From NCBI GenBank assembly GCA_037367405.1, contig JAZKJV010005773.1, positions 248,001-312,000 of the forward strand: a stretch of DNA of 64,000 bases, given 5' to 3'. The stretch is from Ottelia alismoides. Its lineage: Eukaryota > Streptophyta > Magnoliopsida > Alismatales > Hydrocharitaceae. A model generated the notes under the pieces. The model saw only the letters and a program-made list of their open reading frames with translations, did not search any database and was not told the origin of the DNA. The number at the start of each line of letters is the position of its first letter. The stretch's first letter is position 1. Of the stretch, positions 47,116-58,624 are shown piece after piece. The translations under genes and the position numbers were made by a program.

Positions 47116-50100
47116 GATGCATATGAAGTTGTCATTGTGATCCCCAAAATTCCCCACTCAAGCAAACATTTTTTTTCTTCTCAAGCTAAAATATTAATTA
47201 CAAGAGAATAATGAAGCGAGTGAAATTTTTGCTACTTATTTACCTGTATAGCAACGACATCGAACTCAGGGAGACTACAATTCCTGAGGGTTATTCAAAT
47301 AATAAAAAATCAATTAAAAGAAAAAGGGAATCTCTAATGCAAACTATCTTGTTTTTTGTGATTTTTTTGTCTTTTTATTTTTTTATTTTTTTTAAATTTT
47401 ATTTTTTTATTTTAAGATTTTCAAACTTTTAGTGATTTTAGTTTTACACCTTTTTTACTTTCAAATAAAAAACAATATGCACAAGTAAAGAAATACGCAC
47501 ACCACACTTTTTTTAGATTTTTCAAAATAGTAAGAAATATCCAGAAAATTATAGAGAAAATATTTTTATGTTTTAAAAGCTTTGAAATGTTTTTGGGAAT
47601 TTTTGTAGAATTTTCATATGTTTTTGTATTTTCTAAAATTCCAACAGTGGCAAAAATGATAAACAGCGCTCAGCCTGGAGTAAATTACAATATAAAAATA
47701 TTTTAAGTGCCCAAAACTCGTAGAAATTATTTTTATGCTAAACTATAGACAAATATCTACAAACAGTAAGTAAAATCACAATTTTTGGAGTTTTTATAGA
47801 ATTTTCTATGATTTTTCTAATATTTTTGATATTTTTCAATTTATTTAGGTTTTGAAAAGAATTAATGCACGGAAATTGCATAGAAATTAAAGACGATGAA
47901 AGGAAAATAGTCAATTTTTTTTGGATTTTTAGAGCAATATTCAATTTTTTATGAATTTTAAAATTTCATGAAGAGAAAATGATACTGTTATTTATTTTTA
48001 TATAATATCAAATTGAAGTAAAATGCAGTGAAAAATTTATGATAGAAAGATACACACATCAAGAGCATAGCAAGATTTTTTGGGAGATTTATTGACCTAC
48101 AAAATTATTTTTTTCAATAACAAAAGCAAGCAAAATAAGATCTAGAATTCAGGGATTAGTTTGCAAATGGTTTATTGTTTTCATACAAAAAATTATAAAA
48201 ATAAAATGCGATGGAAATGTCACAATTTACCTAAAAAGGGGTGTGATGCATGTGACGGAAAGTTGGTAAAGGCTTTTCTGCCATATCAAAAACCTTGGGG
48301 GATCAATTGCAATTTTTCCAATTTTTAATTTCCCCCCTTAGGGTTTCTCCTGATTTTCTTCATTCTCAAGCAACAAACAGGGGGGCCAAGATGCGTCGCT
48401 CCCTTTTTCTCTCCAAGCACATGGGGCGCGCCGCCGTTCTTCACGCGGAGACGAAGCGGTGGCGGTCACCGCGCGTGGCTATTTTTTATTATTTTTTGAT
48501 TGTAAATCATAAATGATAAATAAAAAACTTTTTTATATTTTTTAGATAAAACAGAAATGACAAATTGTTTTTTGAAAATTTTTCATTTTTTTTATTTTTT
48601 AAATTTCCTACAAAATAAATGTTAGATAAAAAGAATAAATATATTTTTTAATTAATTTTTTATTTTTTATTTATAAACAAATTTGGACATGAGCATGATG
48701 ACTCGATCCCAAAATCAAAATGGAAGACGTGTACGAGTGCGGTTCCGAGGGAAATGACAGATGGAACCGAGTCTCCAACCACCGTGCGTGGTCGGAGGTG
48801 AAAGATCATGGAGGTAGAACGTGAAGCGATATGATCAAGAAAATGAGATGAAATATCAGATCATGTGAATCAAATCAAGATGATGGATTCTAAGATCTAA
48901 ATAAAAAATGATGATGAAATTAAATTACAAAAAAATTAAACTAAGGTTAATCTAGACGAAAAATAATAAGAAAATGATGGATCTCACCTTAGGAACAGAA
49001 AAGACCGTTATCGCCTCGACGAAGGCCGACTCACCGTCACCGGACAGTTCAGAGGCTAGGCACCTCTCTGCGACAAGATAGCTCTCGGAGAAAAGGCTCC
49101 TCTTACCAGAGATTGATCAAGTTGAAATTTGGGAGAGAGAGCCATATTAATAGATAGAGAATAGAGATTGATTTTTTTTGAAATTTTAAATGTAGAGAAG
49201 AGATAAGAGAGACAACTTGAAATGAGATAAAGTTAAAATTATTTACAAATTTTTTTGTTTTTTTGTCACTTAATTAAATTGAATCAAAAAAGTTAATTTT
49301 TTTGGTGGTTATTTAAGAATAACAACTATATGCATATATACATATGGTACGTTATATACATAGTTAAATAAGAAATTAGTTTTTTCATTTTAAAATTTTT
49401 ATTTTTTTTATTTTTGTTTGAAATAATTATTAAAAATATTTACAAATACAATATGTACAAAAAAATGGTAAAATTGCAAAAACCACCCCAGAAAACTGAC
49501 TTTTCAACCATAACTCCAAAAGTTATGAAATTACAGTCATTTCAAAAAATAATTTAATTTAGAATACAATGGAAGTGAGTTGGTTCAATTTGAGTTCATA
49601 TGGAGCCGAAATTGGTCTTTCAAATATCGCATAATGGCTTTTTTCCAAGTACGGTTGCTTTTTTCTATACATGATTTGAATTTGCAAACATTTTTATTAA
49701 TTAGGAAACATTTTTATTTACAACTTTTATTTTGAAAATTATTTAATTTAAGGTTAGTTTATGTACAAATAAAATAATGTAGTCTACAAATATACACAAC
49801 ACATATTTTTTTGTATTTTTTTTTATTAAGGATTGTATCTCCCCCTACTTTATTCCTGGTCGATCAGGTCAAGTCTTGATCTTCTCTCGAGGTTCGGGTC
49901 AGCCTGTATCTATTATATATACAATCTTATTTTTTTCTTTTATTTATTATTATTTTTCTTTTCTTTATTTTCCCCTTCTTTTTTTCTTTATTTATTTTAG
50001 GTTAAAATGGTAATAAGAGTACAATATTAATACACAGATGCAAGTTCGTTGGAATATGGAGTTAGTATTATATACACGTGTTTTATAAGGGATTTTAAGA

Positions 50101-50140
50101 TAAAATAAATGAATAAAGATGATGAAATGCATATTCATCA
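47116..50140 (-). repeat. 3' LTR of element B (3.0 kb)
   Basis: The minus strand starts TGATGAATATGCATTTCATC at 50,140; the left end reads TGATGCATATGAAG. It contains the AT-rich half (47,340-48,200), a short GC-rich segment (48,360-49,110), and a CCCCCTACTTTATTCCTGGT block at 49,842, all shared with the other LTRs. It inserts into copia F, so its outer flank (ATTAT at 47,111) is F leader sequence. Confidence 0.8.
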
Positions 50141-50153
50141 CCCCCTATGCTTT
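50141..50153 (-). other. Polypurine tract of element B
   Basis: The minus strand reads AAAGCATAGGGGG directly before the LTR start TGATG. This is the plus-strand primer expected at the internal edge of the 3' LTR. Confidence 0.7.
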
Positions 50154-51769
50154 ACCTTTGCTATTCCCTTAGCAAACACTTTTTTGAAAGAATAAGTGAA
50201 TAAAAAGAAAAATAAAGAAAAAAAAAGAAATTAGGACAATATTGAGTATTAAACTTATCTTCATAAAATTGTAGTATGGAGCTCTGTCAGACTTTTGTAT
50301 TATTAGTGTGGCGGAACCTTAATGGGAAATGGATTTAAAACCTAACAACCTCTAAGTTCCATAAGACTTCTATTCAGGTCTCCTCAATAGTCAGGTCAGA
50401 ACAAGTCTAAATACACAAATTCTTATGACTATGAATCTTGTACACTGTAAGTGAAATATAGCTCCCCATCTCAAAAGTAGCAAAGAAACAACCTCCCTCA
50501 ATAAGGTAACTCTAGTCCCCCGATCTAGCAACTCTTTCCTTGAGGAGCAAGGATATTCCCTTCTAAGTTCAAGTACAACCAGCTCAAGAAAAGGAGATGG
50601 AGAAAAGAATGGACGGTAACCAGCGTAGCTACCTATCCTTGGATGCTTGACCAATGTAGCCAAGTCACCCAGTTGCAAGCTTACAAAAATTTGACTTTGA
50701 AGCTCTTATTAATTTATTTTTTTATCCTTGTATATACACTCCAGCAGGCTTTTTACTTTTCAATCAGGCCTGTCCACTTTTGGAGATTCTTCATTTTTTT
50801 CTTTTTCCTTTTTTAAAAAATATATACAAGGTGCAGCATGTACATAAGGACTTTTTCCTCTTGAGCTAGTAAACTATCCCTCTTTTGAAGCATTATTGAA
50901 ACCTCACAGCATCCTGTCTTTAGACCTCAATACCACTAGACCAGGTTGAGACTCACTTCCCTCCATAGAGGAAGATGAGATATTCCACGTAGATGTACTA
51001 CCCTTGTATGCTACTCCAAGCCAAAAGATTCTGCCTCCTCACTACCTCCTCCGTGAAGAGCTACGTGTAGAGTGCTTGTCCAAGATAAGCCATGGTCTAA
51101 AAGAATCATGCATGTGTTGTTAAATGTTCTACTTAGACTAATCAAGATGACATGTGAACATAGCCTTATGGACTCAAAGAATTAAGTCACAAGGACCTGA
51201 AAAATCTTAACTCCATTTATTATAAGGTTCCTCTGAAATTAAGTGGATTAAGGCCCAACTAAGCTCCATTCTTCAACTTTATTCCATACTTAGTTCAAAT
51301 GTCAATACTATCCGGAAAAATGCAGATGCAAATGCAAGAAATATGTATGATGCAAAATGAAAGCATTATATTTGAAACAATTTTCTAATTTTGAACTTTT
51401 TATGGGTTTTTGGAAAATAAAGGACAAATTATGCACATGTGAAAAGAGTTTTTTATGCAAATTTTTTTAGATTTTTGGTTTTGTAGTTTTTTAGGGTTTT
51501 TTTTTCAAAAAAGGAAAAAGGGTTAGTAAAATATATACAAGTATATACAAGTTTTTTTTGTTTTGTTTTTGTTTTTATGTGTTTATATTTTGTTGTTTTT
51601 TGTTGTTTTTGTTTTCTTTTTTTTTTGTTTTTTTGTTTTTGAAAGGTGATCAAAGTCTATATACACACACACACATGGATTTAACGAATTTATATACATA
51701 TCTCCAAAAATAAACATATTTAAAAGTACGAGTTATGTCTAAGTATATATATACAATATATATGACACC
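50154..51769 (-). other. Non-coding 3' region of element B
   Basis: No pol domain is visible. A 95-codon minus-strand frame (50,391-50,678) has no recognised domain. A T/A-rich low-complexity tract lies at 51,440-51,660. In an autonomous element this interval would carry RT, RNase H and integrase. Confidence 0.55.
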
Positions 51770-52160
51770 CCCCTATACTTAGCTCAAACTATGTCCTCAT
51801 AATGATCAAAGAGCGACAACGGAAGACATAACTCGTGCTAAGTATAGAAAAGAGAAAAGTCTCCTACGCTACAATGACTCAAAGATAAAATGAAAAGAAT
51901 AGAAGTCGGTGATCCCCCTATACTTAGGATCAAGTAATCCTAAGTATAGAAGACTGTACAAAAGGGGAAACTGATGCAGAGAATGTACGGACTCAAAAAT
52001 AAAAAAGATGATACGAACAACATCACCCCCTATACTTAGGGTAGAGTATCCCTCAGTATAGGTAACAAGAGTGATGAAAAGGATGAATATGAATAATACA
52101 ACTCATTCACCCCCCCCCCCCCCCCCATACTTAGGATAAAGCACATCCTAAGTATAGCAT
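51770..52160 (-). repeat. Hairpin / polypurine unit array of element B
   Basis: Stems at 51,918-51,949 (perfect 13 bp, CTATACTTAGGAT, 6-nt loop), 52,030-52,061 (12 bp with one mismatch, 8-nt loop) and 52,127-52,155 (perfect 11 bp, 7-nt loop), plus a decayed unit at 51,777. On the plus strand each is preceded by a C-run (a 17-C tract at 52,110-52,126 in the last), so the coding strand has hairpin, then G-run. At 52,024 the sequence CATCACCCCCTATACTTAG mirrors the true polypurine-LTR junction at 50,136. Confidence 0.85.
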
Positions 52161-52637
52161 ATATACACACGCATACGGAAATGGGTGAATGATAAAACGA
52201 AAGAGTGAAACGAAAAGATATACAAAAGGAGTCGATTTACAAAGGTCAAGACGGTCGAAAACGAACCTTCTTGCAGGACCGCTGAAGTATGGATCTGACA
52301 AAGTGTAGGTCGATATTGGGGTTATCATTGGACATAAACTGATCAGGATCGACCAAGAATGTATCTTCAACAGTCTCAGAGTGTGCAGGAACAAATCGGT
52401 TAGTGGAAGTAGTGTGTCATGTTCTGCCTGGGAAGTCTCGCATTCATCAAAGTAAAAAGGCTCGAAATCATTATAACAAAAAGTAAGATCAATTTCAGCC
52501 TGACGAGCCTCTACCAGATTATCATCTTTATCAGAAGGCCCAAATTCATTTATAAAAGCAATCGAATCAAATTTGTCCTTATCAGTCTCTTCTGAATCAG
52601 GGTGAATAGGAACGGGCTCATCAGTAAAAGTTGTCAA
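52131..52637 (-). pseudogene. Acidic tail of the element B ORF
   Basis: 168 codons overlapping the protease ORF end by a few bases in another frame, so a single shift separates them. Contains DEPVPIHPDSEET and NDFEPFYFDECET, the same spaced motif as element A (xEFVPFxFDIDET). Asp/Glu-rich to about residue 85, then unrelated sequence running into the hairpin array. Function unknown. Confidence 0.55.
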
Positions 52638-53386
52638 ATCAAGTTGTCATGTCTAGTCTCGGAGTCCGCCTTCTGCTTTAGGGTGTCTATCGTGTAAATC
52701 TCATAGATGTCATCGATGCATCTCCATATACCAGAAGGGGGAACTCCAAGGTCTATGCTTTCTAAGTCTTCCTCCTTGAGGAGGAATCCTTGGGTCTTAG
52801 TATCATCCAACATACTATAAGAATCTCTGATATTATCATTGAGGTCAAATTGCTTGGGGTTGGCTAACACAGGCGGTCTCTCATGGGATGCAAGTCTCTG
52901 GTCAGTAATAGGTGTAGTGATCAACACATTACTCCCTGCATCATAACGGAGATGAATCTCTCCTGATCTATAATCAATAATGGCTCTCGCAGAGGAAAGG
53001 AAAGGTCGTCCCAGGATGATTGGAGGGTGCTCCACAGGGGTGGAGGTTTCCATGAGCAATACGACAAAATTCGAAGTGAAGTTCATGTCCTGAATAAGAA
53101 TGACAACGTTTTCTAGAATACCCTTCAGCCTCTTGATAGATCCATCAACAAGTTGAACTATCATCCTAGTTTTCTTGAGAGGCCCAAGATGAAAAGACTG
53201 TACCATAGAGAGGGGTATTATATTGATTGACGAACCACTGCCAAGGAGAGTGTTATCACAAGAATAGTCATATATGGAGCAACTCACAAGAGGTGTGGCA
53301 ATGTTACCTTTCTTAAAATGTGGACAGTGAGAGATGGCGTAGGCAGTGGCCATAGTCAAGATGTGATGCTCAGATCTGCTCCTCAC
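52634..53386 (-). pseudogene. Retropepsin-like ORF of element B with lost active site
   Basis: 250 codons. HHILTMATAYAISHCP parallels element A (RHILTMATAQAIAHCP). The active-site loop reads GSGSS (residues 49-53), where A has DCGAS: the catalytic Asp is Gly, so proteolysis is not expected. ILGRPFL at residues 124-130 and the following strand are kept. The C-terminal region matches A (EEDLESIDLGVPPSGIWRC against EENLESIDLGVSTSCDWRC). The frame is otherwise intact. Confidence 0.75.
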
Positions 53387-53884
53387 TTTCTCTTCTTGTG
53401 TTGAGGAGCATATAAATGGGTCGTGGCCTGGTGAAGTAGGGCTTTAATGATCTCGTGAATGGTGGCCATCACTTCATGTTCAGTCAACATTTTTTTGAAT
53501 TTTTGGACCTCCTCCCTACAAGGGAGGATACCTGACTCAGCATATACACGAGGATCACCAAGAGCAGTCTGTACAATAGCATCCTCGGGGTCAAGGTCGG
53601 GACATGACTATGTGGGAAATGGTTTGGCATGGGTGCCCTCTCCTCATAAAATGAATCAACAATGTGTCTCCCAAAATATTTTTGGATTTTTAAAATTTTC
53701 TCATTTTTTGTAATTTGGGCGATTGCAAGCTCTCATAATTATCCTCAAGTGAATCCATATCCTCAAATAGTGGAGCAGCGTTCTGTCTCTCATTTATGGT
53801 AAATAAATTACTAATCCTCGAATTCATATGCTCCATCACCTGATTCAGGGTCTCAAGTGTGGACACCATGAAAGCTGACTCCAA
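53387..53884 (-). pseudogene. Gag-like N-terminal segment of element B
   Basis: The frame at 53,690-53,884 holds the short amphipathic segment STLETLNQVMEHMNSRI and then an acidic stretch (FEDMDSLEDNYESLQSPK). It matches element A at about 2,000-2,110. The remainder down to the protease is broken by shifts. No capsid or zinc knuckle is visible. Upstream sequence is cut off by the LTR inserted at 53,926. Confidence 0.5.
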
Positions 53885-53925
53885 AATCTTAGGGTCGGGT
53901 GAGTGGAATGAGGGTGGGTGAAAAT

Positions 53926-54944
53926 TGATGAATCCCTATTCATCACTCTTTATTCTTTTAATCTAGCTAGTTATCTTGGCAAATCATATTGTAAATAGGT
54001 GTAAATACAATAACTTAGCATTATGCATGCATGTGTTAATATCCTATAATTAGCATGTATTTGTGCAAAAATAAAAGAACAAAGAATAAAAATAGAAAGC
54101 AGGAAGTATTTAGAATAAATATTGAGTGATCCAAACCCAAGAGAGGGCTAAGCAGTGGCCTGATTGCCAAATAAAATAAGTAGAGAGAGATAGGGCCACT
54201 ATAGCTTGTATTTATATCTCATTTGTGTACATAAATTATTTTTGCCAAAATTAAAATAAAAATGTTTTTTACTTCCATGTATATATTTCTAAAAATCAAA
54301 TAAACATCAGAAAAATAAAGTAAAAATATAATAAAATTCTCTCTCTCACTTGTACATAATATATGTTTATTTGATTTCTTCCCTAATTATTTTATACTTG
54401 TAAATGCATAATAAATAAAACAAAAATTGTTTTATAATCCAAAAATTATTTTGTAGATAAATAAAATATAAAATTGGGGTATTTGTGTAAAAATAACAAA
54501 TTAAAAAAAATTGTACAAAACACATAGGTATACTATACTTGTATTATATTGTATATATAATAATTTATTTTTCATAAAAATAAATAAAAATCACAGAAAA
54601 ATAGTTTGAAAAATAACAAACCTTTTTCATTCTATACACTTTTTATTTTAAATTCATTTATTATTTTTTAATGAATTTGTAAATATTTTTGTAAATCTGA
54701 TTTTTTGATTGGTCCATGATAGATTGTTGACTTCGGTCAACCCCCTCTTCTAGGGCTTGACCTGACCCTATCCCTCTGCCAGACCTCTTTCTCGAAATTC
54801 ACTAGGCCAGATCATGCGCCCATTTGCCCTGAAATTCCGCACGTGCCTTCCCCATGGTTCCAAGATCCTCGCGGATCCCTAGGGAAGCATGGATCCTTCT
54901 CGGATTGCGTACCCTGGCCTGATCTATCCAGCCACCTGGGGCTG
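53926..54944 (+). repeat. 5' portion of a plus-strand Athila-like LTR (element G), cut by element C
   Basis: Starts TGATGAATCCCTATTCATCA and follows the complement of the LTR at 9,361-12,652 in order: TTCTTTTAATCTAGCTAG, CCAAACCCAAGAGAGGGCT, an AT-rich block, then GATTGGTCCATG and a GC-rich stretch with GATCCCTAGGGAAGCATGGA. At 54,945 the element C LTR begins. The orientation is opposite to element B, which it interrupts. Confidence 0.75.
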
Positions 54945-57900
54945 TGATGAATTTGTAATTCATCACTCTTAAAGTTGAAAATAGAGTCTTTCTACCGAGT
55001 AATTAGCTACATATTTCCCCTTATCTTGCATAATTAGTATTTATGCATGCATGCATACTATCTGCATTTTAGCATTCATATTTGCATAAAATAAGAAGCC
55101 CAATTCACTTGTAATTATTAACCTATTTATTTTTATTTCATACCCCCTCCAAAGTTAATAAAACCAACTCTATTCTATATAATAAATACAAGGAAAAGGC
55201 CAAAAAAATTCTAAATTGTAAAATTACCCAATAAAACCCCAAACCCAGTTGGAGACCTCAAACCTTAGAATGCACATATCTATCTCATACCTGCTCCGAT
55301 CTAGGTCTACTCACTTTTAAATTAATACATATTCTGATACCTTTAAAATGATACAAATTTCATTTAAATCGAAGCTCATATGCAAAACTTGGGTTTTGGG
55401 ACCACATTGTACATTATATGTATGTATATTTGTAACCTTGTATTTTTCTATTTTATTTGACCTCGTCTCCATTTTTGTCAACATGAAACTTGTAGATCTC
55501 ATCAAGGTCTACAACTTTCATGTTTTGAGTTTTTCCATTTCGATCATTCTTTCTCTCTTATTCCACATTTTTTGTAGGCCAATCAGATCAAGCCATGTGG
55601 CACCCTCTGGTTGCGCCACACGGCCCGCTCACATCGCACCACGCGCCCCTTTTCTCCGACATCCGATCCCTTCTCTTCTCTTTAGATCTGAGCCATTCAA
55701 ATGCACAGGTGATTTACACCCTTCGATCTTCTCAAATTGCATCTCCACCATCCGTTAGCGCGTCGCCCTCAGCAAGCCACGTGTTGACTTGTGAGCCCTC
55801 CGATCTTCTCCAGAAGCCTTCATCCCCATCGCACACTTCCACACTATCCCTAGCCCTTCGATCAGATCCTCGAGATCTCATCCCAGCCATCAATTAGCGC
55901 CTTCACCTGTGCCCGCCACGCGTCGCATCCCTACCCATTTGATCACACCACTCCGATCTAATCTGGTCCCTCTCCTTACGCCCTTCTTCTGGCTGTGGGA
56001 TCACTCGATACAACAGTCCAGAGATCGTCTTCTACCTCACGCATGCCTTCCTCGCGCACGTCGCCCACTCCGCATGCCCTTTGCCCCCTTCCTATTTTCT
56101 CCGCCACCACAACCATCATCTCCACCCTCTAGCACCTCGACCTCGTAGCCCATTCCCTTATCCTCGCCAGCCACCATCACCGTAATGAAACCCATCGTTG
56201 TCGCTCCTTGACCCCCACGAAACCTCACCTCCCATCACTGTCACCCCCACCTTCTTCCTATAAATACCCTGCCTCCGGCCACCTTCGACCCGATCTGCCA
56301 TTGCGAGAGATGTCCTAGAGCTCAGAGCTACCGATTGGTGACAGCAATTGAGAGTAAAATCGAGCGAAGATAGGTCTTCACCTCCGACGATATCCACAAC
56401 GTATCCACGCTGTGTTGCAGCTCCTCCGACGAGATGCTTGAGCTCGGGCCCTCTACCGTCCGTCGAGGGACAATCAGGAGCATCATCTGAGCTTCCAAGC
56501 CCTAGGTACACACCTCCATTCCTCCTCCGATCTTCAACTTCTTTACCTTCATTTTTCTCTTAATTTCCCTGCTTCCTCCGATCACTCCCACTCTCACCTG
56601 ATCATCCACCGAGCTTCCCCTCGAAGCTCTGATCTTCGTGTGCTATCTCATTCGCTCCGACGACAGATAACACCTCCTCTAACCAAAGCTCTGCCTTCAC
56701 GACAGAGGAGCACACTTCGGCCATTACCACGACACACCTCAGGCCTCGCCACACTCGCACACATTCCCATGAGCACGGGCTCCATTCTTTGGCCCAAGCT
56801 AACCCTGCAGGTACCCCAAGCTTCATTGTCTGGAACTTCACCGGAGCTTAGCTCGAGCTTCTTCGCAACCGGCGTGCAGACCTCTCCAGCCTCATCCAAG
56901 ACCTCCGACGGACCCCGTATACTCCCATGATCGATCTGAGCACATCAGGGGCCACCGACGAGCTACACCGAGCACGGGGAGAGGAGGCGGAGCAAGGAGC
57001 TCAATGCTGGAGTGCTGCCAAGTCTGCTGCAGGAGGTGACGGAACGTAGAAGAAGACAGAGAACCACCGTTGGATCGCCTCAAACCAAAGGCCCTCGCCA
57101 CACCACGTCGCCTTGAGCCTGTAGCCGTTAGATCATCCACATCAAGCAGCCTTGGTTGCGCCACGTAGCCGCTGCCCCGCGCTCCAATCCCTGTTGGATC
57201 TATCTTGATCCAACAGCCGATAGTTAGCCACGTCGAAGTCATCAGCATCATTAGATCCTTACGATCTGACGACTCCAGAGGTTCCACCCCACCAGCTCCA
57301 ACAGTCGTTGGATAACACACTGATCCAACGGTCCACATCGCGCCATGTATCCTCCTCCGAGCCTCTTCCCCGACCCTAAGCTCGGAGCTCCTGAAGCACA
57401 CCCGAAGCTGATCTGAGCCTCCAAGGCTTCTCGAGCCTCCGCCCAAGCCTTGAACGACATCCGAGCCTGGTCTCGCACGTGCTTCCCACATGAGGGTTGG
57501 GGTAATTTGCACGGGGGCCCCTGATAGTTTTGGAAATTGCACTTTGATCCCTGTCAAGCGTGTCACGCAAGGCACGTGTGACCTTGTCGGAAAATTGCAT
57601 ACACCTCCCTTGCATTATAGGTAATATCATTTAAGTCCCTGTCAGCACGTTTTATTTTCAGTAATTTTATTTTCTGTATTTGCAATTTGGTCCTTGTCTT
57701 TGCATGCATATTTAGGTGTCCATTTGGCATCGTTTTTAGATTCTAAAAATTGCATGATGTAGCCTAACTTGTCTTATGTGACACGCGTTTAATTTTTGTG
57801 AAATCTCTAGAATTTAATATTATTAAATTGGTGAAATTTTCCATACTTTTCCCACTGTGTGCCTTTTAATTCATATTAAATTCTGTGTTGCTCCAAAAAT

Positions 57901-58602
57901 CACCATAAAATCATATTAGACTTAGGAAAATTTATTTTACATTGTGCCCAAAAATCATTGCATTTGCATGCATCACGATATCTGAATAAATTAATTGTGA
58001 TTTCCTTAATTGATTTTTAATAGGTCCAATTCAAATAGAATTTTAGGTTTATTAATTTTCCTGGATTCATCATACTTAGATCTATCTTGGATAATTTTTA
58101 TATGTAGAAATAATGTGTTTTGGTATTTATTGAAATTAATTTTGTAAAAATTACCTTGCATTCATATTTTATTCATAGTAAATTCATAAAGTGTCAGAAA
58201 AATAAAAAAATAGTGTAGCTTAATTTCATTGCATTTCATATTCTGGTCAAGTTTCATAATTTTTGGAATTCATTTGATCATATTTCTGATTTAACATGTA
58301 AAAGTGGCCTGAAATTGTATTGGTTTTTCCTTTATTGCATAAAAATTGCTAAAAAAGACAAAAAATAATCCTCTGAAAATATGATATTTGGATTCACTTA
58401 AAATTTACCTAAGGAGAAAACTGCCTCACTGAGTTCGACATTGGGTTTACCCAAGTAAAATAAATCTGCCGCTTATAATTAACCGAACTTTAATTAAAAG
58501 TGGTATTTTTGACATAGCATTGATTATCCCACTACAACGGACATAACTATTCATTTGACCATTAATTTGATTGAATTAACAAGGGTGGTCTGACACACGT
58601 CA
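54945..58602 (+). repeat. 5' LTR of element C (3.66 kb)
   Basis: Starts TGATGAATTTGTAATTCATC and ends GGTCTGACACACGTCA three bases before the primer site. A GC-rich segment (55,600-57,480) carries several GATCCAACGGT-like motifs in both orientations, and the rest is AT-rich. Overlapping ORFs up to 227 codons in the GC-rich part lack domains. It parallels the split LTR at 15,007-23,846. Confidence 0.8.
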
Positions 58603-58605
58603 AAA

Positions 58606-58624
58606 TGACGTCGTTGCTGGGGGG
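58606..58624 (+). other. Primer-binding site of element C (decayed tRNA-Asp type)
   Basis: TGACGTCGTTGCTGGGGGG, against the ideal TGGCGCCGTTGCCGGGGAT. The first three changes are G-to-A or C-to-T. Position directly after the LTR end supports the call. Confidence 0.75.

Larger units (their letters stand above)
47116..53925 (-). mobile_element. Element B: non-autonomous Athila-like element, 3' part
   Basis: On the minus strand: gag-like N-terminus (53,884-53,690), protease ORF (53,386-52,634), acidic tail (52,637-52,131), hairpin array (52,160-51,770), non-coding 3' region, polypurine tract and 3' LTR (50,140-47,116). No reverse transcriptase, RNase H or integrase occurs between protease and 3' LTR, a distance of about 2.5 kb. 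Its 5' end is separated by the plus-strand LTR inserted at 53,926. Confidence 0.75.

Noticed and set aside
56892..57630. 227-codon minus-strand ORF in the element C LTR
   Set aside because: Antisense within a GC-rich LTR segment, no recognisable domain, and competing open frames on both strands.
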